The notes under the pieces were generated by a model, which had not been told where the DNA came from, ran no database searches, and saw nothing but the letters and a program-made list of their open reading frames with translations. Source: Magicicada septendecula (Eukaryota; Arthropoda; Insecta; Hemiptera; Cicadidae). From it: 64,000 bases of DNA. The DNA lies in assembly GCA_034769895.1 (NCBI GenBank), contig CM068373.1, positions 198,566,134 to 198,630,133 of the forward strand, written 5' to 3'. Made by a program: the position numbers and the translations under genes. This document shows, in pieces, positions 45,814 to 57,509 of this stretch. Each line of letters opens with the position of its first letter. Within the stretch, counting starts at the first letter, position 1.

Positions 45814-46050
45814 ATTGTACAGTTTTAATCCAAGCTATTAATAATAACTAAACAGTAAAAACAGATACAAATTTTGACACGTTATTCAACGGTGAAAACA
45901 GGGAAGGAACTGATCTTCAGTAGATTTACGCACAGTACCTACAGAACGTGACGAACAGGAAATATGAGTTGGCGGACTGCTGTGAAACGGGCGTTGGAAT
46001 GTTACCGATAACAATAGAATCCGACCCTCGTCAACGTCATTCGCGTGAAA

Positions 46051-46081
46051 TATTTTCTGCAAACACTCGGTGAACAAAGTA
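46051..46081 (-). repeat. Right terminal inverted repeat
   Basis: Reverse complement reads TACTTTGTTCACCGAGTGTT and continues like the left repeat. Confidence 0.9.
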
Positions 46082-46089
46082 TAGTTACA

Positions 46090-47395
46090 CCCATTAGCAG
46101 AAAACTTCATTACGTCCTTGAGCTGAAAATAATTTGGCGTTGTCGGTTAATGTATTAAGAGATTTGTAATTATTTTGTACTTCCAAAATGAATTATCGTG
46201 AACTTAATTGTAGTAAAAAAATCCATATAAATTTATTTAATCATTAATTTTAAACTTGTCATTTAAAATCCTTGAGATAGTTATCATAGTACCAACATAC
46301 GCTGAGCCTATAGCCGAGATAATTAGTAATTATTATTATTAAACTATTTTATGGAAGAGAAAAAAAAATTTAAAAATATATAAATAAATTTTGTTATTTA
46401 CTTTGAAAGGAATCTGTGTACTTATTTCAAATGTCAACGAATTACATATGGAATCGCATTCCGCCTAACCTCGTGAAGATTTGAGGCGACACCTAGTACA
46501 CCCTTTGTGTACTGAAGGTAAGAGAAAATAATAATTGAATTAAAAACCAATTCCGAACTCTAATCAATCCTTGAAAAAGGACGTACCTATATAAGTATAA
46601 ACCGCAATCATAGTTAGAACCTCAATTTATAATTTTACATTTCGTAATTGAGCCAATAACGTGAGGTCAGATCATTACGTTTTTTCATATAAACGTAATT
46701 GATTAATTATAACATCGATATTAATTAATATAAAATTAGATAAGTAAAAAGAATAAATAAACATCTATGACAGTGCTAATTAATAGGTTTAACATATTTT
46801 TGTAAAAAATTATTCAGACCCTTGAAAATAATTCAGTAGATAAACATAAATTTGCTTGTGAAATTTTTTCAAATGAAATTTAAATACATTTTTATAGTTC
46901 TATTTATAAGCCGAGAGGACAGGGAGGTACGCTATATCGCAATAAGCGTTGGAGTGATAAGCTCTAATTTATGTGTTTAGATTAGAGACCGGAACAAACG
47001 GTTTTTACTTAAATTTATGCTAAAGACTATATCATAATTTTACCATGTATTCGACCTGTATCATGTTCTTGATTTAATGTTTATATTTCATAGATGAAAT
47101 AAGCACAGACACATAATTTACACATGTAAAACAGGTTACATGTTAGCTTTGTACCCGAAGACAATCATGGGCTGACGAGAATGATTCGGTGGATATAAAT
47201 CGCCCGGAATAAACATGATTAAACTGACAGATCAATGCTTGTTAGAAATTGCTTAGTACGAGCATGTGCGGCAATTTTTCGAAATAACAGAGGTACTTTA
47301 CATACGTTAAAAAGGTAAAAAAAAATAAATATTAAAAAAAATATTAGTAAATATTACTAAATTTTAACGTAAATCGTAACTAAGTAGGTCTGTAA
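46090..47395. other. AT-rich DNA, nothing recognised
   Basis: No gene or element recognised. Confidence 0.5.
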
Positions 47396-47399
47396 ATGT

Positions 47400-47765
47400 A
47401 GTCTTCGCCGTTTCTTTTGGACATCTTCTCAATATAGTCAACCAGTTACAATTTCAGTCCTCATCATCCTCTTCCTCCGTCTGGGTTTCCGTAATGGGCT
47501 TCGGCTTCCTTTCGGCTCTTCTCATTAGGTGATCAAACCATTCCAGTTCTCTTTTCTCTACTGTCTCGACAAGTGATTCCCAATGTAACAGATTTCTGAT
47601 GACGATATTCCAATTTTTTCTCTCACAGTTCTTCCAGCTGCTTGTATCAAAATCTCATTTCGATGGCTAGTAATCTGATTTTATGTTTCTCTAACATAGT
47701 GCAGGCAGGAAAACTGCCTTGTATTTTACGTAGCTTGACATCTTCCGTTATTACCTTCTTACCAA
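47400..47765 (-). pseudogene. LINE reverse transcriptase C-terminal relic
   Basis: Minus-strand pieces in more than one frame: LLAIEMRF, AAGRTVREKIGISSSEI and VEKRELEWFDHLMRRAERKP followed by an acidic TEEEDDED end. This is the MRFLRRAAG-R-T ... EKR-x-L-x-WFGHLMRM tail of arthropod LINEs. It is 5'-truncated and frameshifted. Confidence 0.7.
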
Positions 47766-47769
47766 CAAT

Positions 47770-49650
47770 AATATCATAAATATGCTTTATATTTGTTCTG
47801 CTTTTGATATCCGACAGAATTGTAATCTATTTTGTGTAAATAGTAAACAAAACTAGCCTATAACTGCAATAATGTATCTTGTATTTGAAACACATGAAGG
47901 TGTTAATAATTATACGTACAAACCAAACACTACTTATTCCTTACTATATTGTACATTAAAACGTTTTACAATTTGATTCTATTTTAAGGGAATACCTAAA
48001 CAGAATATGACTAAATTGGAATTTTGCTTATTATTACACGAAAACTTAACTATCTATACTACTTTCTGATTAACAGAAACAATAGTTAAGATGAAACGTC
48101 TACTTAACTTTTTGAAGCTATTATTACACGGGATATTGATGGCAGAGCGTTCGACAGAGCGTTAGAGTTAAGACGGCAGAATATCATACCTAGCACAGGC
48201 TTTATTAAGGCTTGTCTTCTTCATACTTTTCAAGTTTTAATAACTAAGGTTTTCTTCATTTATTACTTATTAAATTAGTAAAATCTTAGCTAGTAATTGC
48301 TAATTAGAGGTTAGTAATTGGTTTTGAATCGATAAAGCAGAAAGCCCTGTAACGGAAAATTTGATCAATTTATAATTTTAATAAATAAACTATGCTGAAA
48401 GCAGAAAGAAGTGTGTGTTTTAGAAAGCAGGGAGGCATTTAAACGCTAGAAAGCGAGGCGGCAATAATTGAAAGGAAAATTACTTGCTAAAAGCCTGTAG
48501 AGTAAAGCAGAAAATAATGCATGCACTTGTATGTTAAGGCACGATTTGGGACACTACTGTCATAAAATGTATTATGGTTAAGATAGTAAGGGTGTTTGCC
48601 AAACGTTGTAAAACTTAAGTGCATATAACAATAGCTGTCGTTAGACAAGAGATATTGTTGTGCGAGAGAGATAGCGATAGACGCTAGTTTCTTTAAACAC
48701 GTGTACACGGAAAAAAGTTGGGCGAATCAGAAAAAGCGTCATACGTTGCGCGGGAGGTTTCAGTTAAGCAGATTGGGTGAATTTGTATTTAGCGGTAGTT
48801 TAAACCTATAGGAACGTTTTGCTGTAGATCGTAAGTAAGGGAGACTCGAGGCAAGTATATATTGTGAACTTAGAGGCAAATAGGGCAGTCTTCTTTATAT
48901 CGGCGGAATTATACGAAGAGACTCGCGTAGGTTGTTTTGCGTCAAATTATATATATTTAAATAATTAACATAAAGAATCAGTAAATTTCTCAGAAATAAC
49001 AAAGTACGGGAACGCGATAATTATTAATACTAAAGTTATAAATAAAGTTTCATAAATCGTAATAAGTCAAAGAGTGGATTATCGGAGTTATAATAAACAA
49101 TAAGAAATAATAATACATATGAAGTTCTATTAATTCTATACGTGGCGGTAAATCGCGGAAGAAGGCGAAGGAGTTCGAAAGAAAGTTACGACGGTATCAA
49201 TTTGTCGAGCCAAACGCGACGTGAACTGAGTTAAATGCACTTAAGTTATATTCAGTCATCTTTGTGTCCAGAGTGTAATTATACAACATAGTTATAGGTA
49301 TAATCCATATGTTAGTGTAGTGCACCTGTGATAAAGTGAATTGTGCAGTTTTAACCAGGATTAACACCACGACGGCTGCTGACGAATCACCGATCTACAA
49401 TAGCTTCAGGACCACGCACTTTGGAAGGAATCTTACGCAAGTAAAGAATAATGAACATTTAATTCTACGTTTTTGATAAATATACATATGTTGTATTCAA
49501 CATAGTGACTCAATCTGTCATACAGGACTCATTGCTGATTAATAATATTCAATTTGTACGATAAACAATTCAATTCATATAAAGAAATTTTTGTAATGTA
49601 TAAATACAAATTGTTCATTGAAAGTTGATTAACATACTTTAATTTGTGTT
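47770..49650. other. Nothing firmly recognised; possible LTR remnant
   Basis: From about 48700 the DNA is less AT-biased and ends at 49660 in TTTATTATTACTGGCGCCCT. TGGCGCC is the start of the tRNA-Lys-type primer site, so 48700-49659 could be an LTR. A second LTR was not found. Confidence 0.3.
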
Positions 49651-49674
49651 TATTATTACTGGCGCCCTGAGGTA

Positions 49675-51535
49675 AATCAAGAGTCGGTACACTGGAATAA
49701 GTACCATAAACTATTATATAAATTATTATATATCATATTTGATCAAGATAGTTTGTGATCTTATTTTTCACATGCTCGTAGGCCAACATAATTTTCAAAT
49801 AAATAATTTAACTCTTTTACAAAGGCCTATCTAGAAGTGTATTACAGCCCGCATTTCCATTTTTTCAGAAATTAATTTTTAAATAGTAACGTACCATAAT
49901 ATATATCAAATACATATACCAAATATATCAATCTACGGAAAAAGGTCGTATGTCCAATGGCTATAGATAATAAAATCAGCCGCTGAAGTATTCATTTTGT
50001 GCAGAAGGAAGGGCTACATATTCTGGACTCTTCTGCACTTAACAATAAAATTACCATAAAATCAGGTGATTTGAATACTTTGAGATTACTTAATTTTTAA
50101 TGGTTAAAACATGTAGCATTTGAGTTATTGTTGTAATAATTAACTATGAATTTTGAAGATGAAATACATTGGCATTAATGATATGAAAACTGGAAATATG
50201 TCTTCCTACGTTTGTGATGAAGGAACTGCCCACAAAACTCCTGATGATGTACGTTCATTTTATATCATTATTTCAATACTTTTGTTTAAGATGGCATTAT
50301 GAATTCCATTTGTCTAGCGACAATATTATGCATAGAAAAACGAGAATCGTCCATGACAAAGGTGTTGATGGTTTTAATCAAAATACACATATTTAAATTT
50401 ATATATCTTTATACACTCTTTGTTGTCACTCGTTTTCCCTGTTACCGCGATTTTGTGCTAATAAAGAAGAAACTCCGCCAGCATGACATACTATACACTT
50501 CTGAAAAGTATATGAAAGAGCCATTTTTGAAGGATTCAAATAATCTTGATAACTTTTAAGCCTTTTTGGTAAATAGGAAGAGGTTTTGGATCTCCAAAAC
50601 AGGTACAAATATTGTACATTAAAACAAATTTTGACCTAGAATATGTACGTTCCAGAAGTATGTCCAGGAGCAAAATAGTTTAATTAAAAAAGTGAAGAAA
50701 TTCACTGATGGATTTGTTGATTACTTTTTTATATTAAAAAACAAATGTGTTTCTCTTAACTCTATCAGTTTAATCTGCTTATCATGATAAAACACCTAAA
50801 GAGTGTAGCTTATCATAATACAAGATGAAGGACATAAAGAGTTCCTGCAAGTAGGCTATACACATCCAGAAGCAACATCTTTTGGAACAAAATTTATTCC
50901 TTGGCTACCAAAACAGTGGAAGGTCGGAGACAACGCATTGGTGAATGAAACAATATGTTTTATTTTTTAATATTTAATTAACAAATATTAGTGACTAGAC
51001 ATTCATGTGTTTTTAACTTGTTTTAAAATAAAACAAATGTGTATTTTAGAATCAAGCAATGCCTACTTTAACTTTACATATCCTAATAATTACAGAAAGA
51101 GCACTTATCCGCGAATTGAAATCGGTCTACACTCAACGTAAAGATATAATTTTTAAATTATTTTTATAGTAACTTAAAAATAAAGGTAATGAACATACTA
51201 ACAACTTGTTGAAATTTTCATGTTACTTCAAAATTATGATATGCAGTATTTAGGGTTTTATAAAATTTCATTTTTATGCGCGTGTGGCCTTTTTGGATTT
51301 ATTGATTCTTTTGTTTTCTCAATTCTTTCGATTTTCTTTATATTTTACAGCTTCTTTTATCAATGTTTATTTATTGGCTATGGTTGTTTGCTTTATAATG
51401 TTCATTTATTCTTTAATAGTATACATTAATAGAATACTGTATGCTCTATAGAACACTGAACGTAAGATTTGAGGTAGTTATCCGTGAAATTGTGATAAAA
51501 CATTAGATATACAACGATATAATGTATGTCTAGTA
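49675..51535. other. AT-rich DNA, nothing recognised
   Basis: No gene or element recognised; several chance open frames. Confidence 0.5.
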
Positions 51536-51540
51536 TATGA

Positions 51541-51960
51541 TTGTATTAGACTAGCTGTTACATTCACCCGCGGCTTTGCCCGCTTTATTGTTTTCTTTTA
51601 ATTGACATTTTTTTAAAGACAATTTTTTTAAATAATCGTTCGTCCAATTATCTTTATTTTTGTGTTTTCTGGACAGCTTTCTTTTTATTTAAAGGTTTTT
51701 TAACCACGTTATTACTTGCTCCTTTATTGTCATGGGTCGTTAGGGATTGAGATTTTCTGAGAGGTGGGAAACGGATTGAATTTAAGAGCAATGAAATTGG
51801 TCACACGGACGTGGAAAAAACACGCACGGTCGTCAACTCTGCTGTGTTTTTAAGGTCCCCCCCCCCCATCGAAGCACAACCTTCTGCGTTTTAGTTATGT
51901 TTGTAACACGCACGAGGATGGTCACACGAAGTGTTTAAAGATGCCGCTAAAAGATCAAAG
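51541..51960. mobile_element. Transposon-derived GC motif region
   Basis: CTAGCTGTTACATTCACCCG followed by CGGCTTTGCCCGC is a motif found at ends of very common arthropod repeats (family not resolved). A run of ten or more C lies at 51859-51869. The rest has no recognised content. Confidence 0.35.
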
Positions 51961-51964
51961 ACAA

Positions 51965-52765
51965 ATTATAATATGATTCATTACATTTTGAATAAATCTG
52001 TACTTTATTATATTATCAATATTAATTCCATAGGAAAAATTAAAACAGCACGTAACGGCTGTCGGCCTAAATAAGGTCTCAAGTACTAAGCAATGGAAAA
52101 AATGTAGCATCACTAAAAAAAGGTGATTAGATACTTGAAAACGTTAGAGGCGAGTGCCTGTAGCGTGTAGTAAAGAGACGAAAAAGATTCATTTCCATAT
52201 TTAATCAAACAATTTATATTAGTGTGTTAATGTATTTTGATTGTGTTTTAAAATAGTAATTATGACATCTTATATTAAAGCCATATAATGCACACTGAAC
52301 AACCGGAGTTGTTTGTCTTGTGTCTCGCCGTCTGTATTTATTAGGTCCATGCGTGTAACATCGTTCAGCCCAATGTCTCATACAAGATACGTGTATATCT
52401 TGTTCTAGTATAAATACGTAATACGCGAAGTAGTCTCCGTACTGTATTTTATTGTATTATAGTTTCCATAAAATACTGCTAGCTTATAAATTTATTTTAT
52501 TAGCAATAAAAAGGATTCAATATACCCGAAGCATAAAACTATAGCTGATAGATGGTATGCATTCGTTAATCATATAGATTTATTGAAGGCTACATATTCG
52601 TTCTTAGCATTGAGTCTTTTATAATATATTTTTTCTGCTATTTTGTAGCGTCATTCTGAAAGCCGTAAAACTCAGATCTATGTAATTTCTATATATGAAT
52701 TACAGCATTTCTCTCTTTTCTAATAAAGTAGATGTTGGCTTACACATAAAGTAAAGGCTGTATTG
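51965..52765. other. AT-rich DNA, nothing recognised
   Basis: No gene or element recognised. Confidence 0.5.
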
Positions 52766-52768
52766 TAA

Positions 52769-52871
<103 letters not shown>

Positions 52872-53240
52872 ACAATGTGCGTGTTTTTCGTGGTATGTAA
52901 AAATACTTCGTAAAAAAGGCATTTTACTAAAAGATACTGTTGTAAAATGGGCCTGTTTAATAATTTACAACAATCTCTACAACCCCCACAGCAATGAAGC
53001 AACCCCCAAAAAATACTTCAATTAGGAGTATAAATATAACATTTAGGATACTTGTTTTCGATCAGCGGATACAAATACAAATTGTTAATATTTAGTTATT
53101 AATATCATACATTTTTATCAATAATTGTTCTGTGAATTATTATTTATTTTATTACTGACATTAATTTTTAGTTAACCGGATCTCAGAAACGCAATATAAA
53201 TAAACAAAGACAATATACAGAAACCGAAAAAAAATTACGC

Positions 53241-53718
53241 TGTAACGACTATTATGGGACGCCCTCAAAGAAACCAGAGCGTCCTTCCACCCGTTTCTCG
53301 ACTAGCCGAGCAGGTACAGCTTCTCAGTCAAGGCCGCACTATAGTATCCTCTAGACTTTCGAGTGCTGGTTAATTACGAAAATTATGTTGGCACGGAACA
53401 TTTTCCTAGAACACCTCCAGGCTATATAAAAGCAACAACGGCCGTTTCGTTAGTCAATTACGTTGGGGGATTTGTTCAGTGCGGCTCAAATGTTTTTTGA
53501 TGTGAAAAGTGATTATTGTGTTATAATTAGTGCGGAACTCTTTATAGTTGACAATATTATTGCGTGTGGACAAATTTAACTTAAATAACTGTATGAGAGT
53601 ATCTTGTTGATTTCAAATTTGTTATTTGTGACTCATTAAAGCTCGTAATTTGATTTCATTGGTGTCTGTAATTTGTTTTTCACTGTAGCATAGGGCGATC
53701 AGTGAGACTGTCGTAAGA
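53241..53718 (+). mobile_element. Gypsy-family LTR, full length (copy F)
   Basis: Starts TGTAACGAC and ends GTCGTAAGA (53710-53718), decayed versions of TGTTACGAC/GTCGTAACA. Contains GCTATATAAAAGC (TATA near 53424), TTAGTCAATTACG, GTGTTATAATTAGTG and CATTGGTGTCTGTAATTTG. 478 bp. No primer site or internal region follows, so it is a solo LTR. Confidence 0.8.
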
Positions 53719-53724
53719 ATACAG

Positions 53725-54375
53725 TATAATATAGTCACTAGAAATAATTATGTTCACCCAGAATTCTGGGTCATTAATTCTGGTCTTTTATTCACATAAC
53801 CTCATAAGTTCTAATCTTATATTTACATAATTAGTTCTGCGTAACTGTTCCCAACTAACTTTAAATGCACGCTCGAACATAAACACATACGCATATGATA
53901 CTATGCGTACTCCATATGTTTGAGTGGAGTGGACAAACTGACAGGTACGGGTATTTGTTTGGGTGTTCTATAACTCATTTATCTTTGATTCATAGACACA
54001 GCAGTAGATATTCTATCTTTCTTTAGAAGACATGTTATAGTGTTTTATTACAAATAATTTCCACTCAGTCATATTTATAACCTTTAACGCAAATTCAACA
54101 GCTGTACTTAGAGCCACATTTATAAACGTGGCATCCATGATTACAACTTTAATTAAGAAGTTTTATAATATATTAATATTATTATTTCTACTTGAATATA
54201 AAGGAGTGGAATAAGTGTTTACCTTTATGAATTATTGCAACGACAATTTTATTATCTTACATAAATCAAATGCTAATACGTTACTGTATAAAGTGCAAAT
54301 GAGTATTAGTGGCTACTAAAGCAGTTGATAAAAATATAAGCAAGCGCTTTACAGCAGTGCGCAATAGCGAAAACG
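53725..54375. other. AT-rich DNA, nothing recognised
   Basis: No gene or element recognised. Confidence 0.5.
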
Positions 54376-54379
54376 GGTG

Positions 54380-54700
54380 ACGAACAAGACTTTCTGCGGC
54401 TCATTCTATAATTTAGTCAGATCTGGTATCTGGTATCGCAATGGACGGACTGCGATCGAGAAATATGCAGATCCAGAAGCACGCTGCGATCGCTATGAAT
54501 CGGCGGGGTGAAAGCCTGTCATTAAGTACTCTTCGGCATTTTGTGTTGCGAGCCTATAATATGCTTCCTTCTTTCCGATTGGATGTGGTTGATTTATGAC
54601 TACATCCTGACACTTAGAGAATTTACAAGTATGAGTGGTGTTCACGGGACTGCTAGCCTTAACTAAAGTACTGTGGTCTCTAACGTGTACCTCCATACGT
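54380..54700 (-). pseudogene. Unidentified coding relic
   Basis: Open on the minus strand from 54696 to 54493 and, past one stop, to about 54420. Pieces: VNTTHTCKFSKC, NQPHPIGKKEAYYRLATQNA and EEYLMTGFHPADS. Codon content is more balanced than the surroundings, and one stop in an otherwise open stretch suggests former coding, probably of a retroelement. I cannot name the family. Confidence 0.4.
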
Positions 54701-54776
54701 TAGTACAACTCGAATTTTACACTGATGAAAGCAGTCGATGGTAGTGTAAAAACGTATGTTTTAGTATGAAGCAGTG

Positions 54777-54797
54777 GACCACGGCCAAACAGCCCGG
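54777..54797 (+). repeat. Box shared with the Penelope-type relic at 36.8 kb
   Basis: GACCACGGCCAAACAGCCCG matches 36861-36840 in reverse complement without mismatch. Confidence 0.8.
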
Positions 54798-54799
54798 GA

Positions 54800-55090
54800 A
54801 TGAATTTTAACAACATTGACTTCGGCCGTGTAAGCCTACGGAGTGGTTACGGCCTGTTCACGATTCACCTCTATAGAATGGGGAAAGCAGACAGACCAGA
54901 CTGCATTTTTAGTAAGCTGGTACTAAACGATGTGCATCACACGTGTTTCACCTGTGATAGACGGATAACGGTGTGGCTAATACTAAAGAATGCAATGGGA
55001 CAGATTACGCCTGACAATATCATTGAACTGACCAAACACCACTGGAATCATGCAGCGACCTACACAGAGGATGTTCTATTATTATTATTA
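54800..55090 (+). pseudogene. R1/jockey-type LINE C-terminal fragment
   Basis: A 97-codon frame encodes LRSGYGLFTIHLYRMGKADR, then CIFSKLVLNDVHHTCFTC and QITPDNIIEL. This matches the tail of R1/jockey-clade polymerases (LTGHG-x-YL-x-G, C-x2-C-x-H-x-C zinc motif, then the G-x-PDN helix). The second cysteine of the motif is Ser here. RT domain and 5' parts are missing. It directly follows the 54777 box. Confidence 0.7.
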
Positions 55091-55715
55091 TAATACGATG
55101 TCCTATCGATGTTCTACGATGTTCTACACCTTTGATAGCACGGGTGACGTTTCCAAACACTTCAATCGTCCACCAATATTGGTAACTAAAAAATTAATAA
55201 CGAATAAATTAGATCAGTCATATACCAAAGTAGTAGTAACGACTAAAGTTAACTATTAATTTTTGTCTTTTAGAAAGGTCAGATTGGCACATCTGTCCAC
55301 TCGAGAGTTAAAGGGGGAGTAATTGAGTGATAATCAAGTCAATTATACGTCACAGGAGTGGAACACGCGTGTATAATAAATAGGGAATTAATACACAATT
55401 TAACATTAAGTTAACACAATTCCTAACATTTTTCTCATCAGCGATGATTTAGGAAAAATTACTTCTTCTTGAAAATATGGTATCTGAATGCATGTGGTCA
55501 ACTTGGTGCAATTCACGTTAATGCGTATCCACTCCATTAGCTTTATTGAGACGTATTGGATGTGTAATTTAAAACTAGCACCACTAGCGTAGTGAGTGTA
55601 TTTATAATAATAACCTTTAAATTCGTAGTGACCGTCGATCAATGAAATTTTTGGTGAAGAGTTTGTGAGGATCGATCAAAAATATAACACAAATTTTAAA
55701 TTATTTTTGTCAACG

Positions 55716-55743
55716 GTTGGACAATGTTTATTGTCATCATCAG
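55716..55743 (-). ncRNA. Hammerhead-like core with broken GAAA
   Basis: Minus strand: CTGATGA (55743-55737), T, GACAA-TAAACA-TTGTC (perfect 5-bp stem II), then CAAC where GAAA is expected. Followed by CGTTGAC. Confidence 0.5.
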
Positions 55744-55749
55744 GACCCG

Positions 55750-57385
55750 TGTATGAATACAAAAGAAATGTCAATCACAACAGAACAATTATTTGAGTGA
55801 ATGTGTTTGTGTATGTGGGTGTGGGTGTGCGTATGTATGTATATTTGTATATGTGAAGGAGTTGAGATAGTTTGTTTACATCTTCAAATGTTTTTTTTAA
55901 GACAACGAGAACTTAATATCACAGAATTAATTTATACACTATTACAATTTAAATTACTCATTATGTAATGGTATTTTTTAATTAATTATAGAAAAATAAT
56001 CAACAATTAGATATTAGAATTGGAACAGAAAACGTTTACCATATACATATACCAGTCAACATATAGCATAGTAAAATATATTATAGCTAAATACAGATTA
56101 AGGGATATTAAATTATATAATTATTAAAAGTTATTTTAAACATGTTTCACTCACTGCTGGTATTAAAAACAATCATTAAAATTCTAAATTACACAATAAC
56201 TGTAGAACTTTATGAACTTACATCAGATAATTTACATAATGTTACAAACACAAGTTATAATAATAATAAATATAACAAGTTATAATAATAACAAAAACAA
56301 AACAGCAACAACGACAATAATAAAATAATAATAATAATAACAATTTATATTATTATTAAATGTTCATGGTGGTCGCCCACTAACCGAAGAGTATGAAAGG
56401 TGCTCTTAATCCGAAAAAGACTGATAATCCCTAATGTACAGACATGCCCATAATCACTACAGTATGCAATAATTAATCGGTATGTTCTGTGAACGTATAA
56501 CAAGTACGTCCAAGGTAACAAGGTCGCCAGCTGCCGTGTGTTCATGCGTTGGGCGGTCGGCTGTACGATGCTTTGACCGTAAAAGCGTATAACCGGGTCT
56601 CAATAATAAACATGTGCCGTATACAATAATATACGCTTTGTGTACAATTATGCACATGTAATAAACTGTCTAATAGTATAACACATAACATATCTATAAT
56701 ACTGAAACGCATAATAATACAATAATTCACATTACATAGATTTGTGAATGTAAATCAATAATTTGGTTTATGCTCAGACAAAGGGGAGAGAGAGGGAGAG
56801 AAAGAGAGGAGAGAGAGACAGTGAGACACTACGTGTGTGTTTATGATAATTCTTAAGTTGTATGTGTGTATGTGCGTGTGTGAAATGATGTATTTCCTTT
56901 TAATATATATTCCCCCGCATTGAGTTTTGTTGTTCCCTCAATGTATTTTCCGCAGCGTTCCTTCTCTCCCATTTCCGGACTGATTCTCCACAATGTCCTT
57001 GTCTGGAATAAATGTTTCTCAAGGATGGTCTTATATATGTACGTAAGAAGGCCGCTATGAGGTTTGTTCGGATGCTCTCAACCTGCGACTTTATGCTGCC
57101 TGAAGGACGGCACTTCACTCTTACAATACAAGATCTACAGGGAAATCTAAATCGACCATGCATGAAGCCATGCATATTTATACAGAATAGATACACGCCT
57201 TTCATCCCTCCGAAAAGTAGTGTATAAGCGTCCTTGGAAAACTAATTCCTCCCAAAGACATCAAGGAGGGATATGGAAGCAGCAAAGATACATGTGCTAA
57301 AATATTACCAAAAACTTTGCGCAAAACAAGAAGAACTCAAGGTGTGTCTCAACAGGAAAATTAAACACGCACGCGAGCGCAAAAC
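55750..57385. other. AT-rich DNA with simple repeats
   Basis: GT-rich stretch at 55801-55860, (ATA/ATAA)n at 56258-56350 and GAGA-rich at 56783-56822. No gene recognised. Confidence 0.6.
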
Positions 57386-57389
57386 TGTA

Positions 57390-57508
<119 letters not shown>

Positions 57509-57509
57509 A

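Larger units (their letters stand above)
43992..46081 (-). mobile_element. DD82E (Sailor-like) IS630-Tc1-mariner transposon
   Basis: A whole 2,090-bp element. The terminal inverted repeats are 43992-44022 and 46051-46081: 31 bp, starting TACTTTGTTCA, one mismatch in the first 30. Both sides are flanked by TA (43990-43991 and 46082-46083), the target duplication of this superfamily. Because the ends begin TA, the cut could also be two bases further in. Between the repeats lies one transposase gene on the minus strand, now broken. Spacing of the last two catalytic residues is 82, the signature of the family described as Sailor. Confidence 0.88.
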
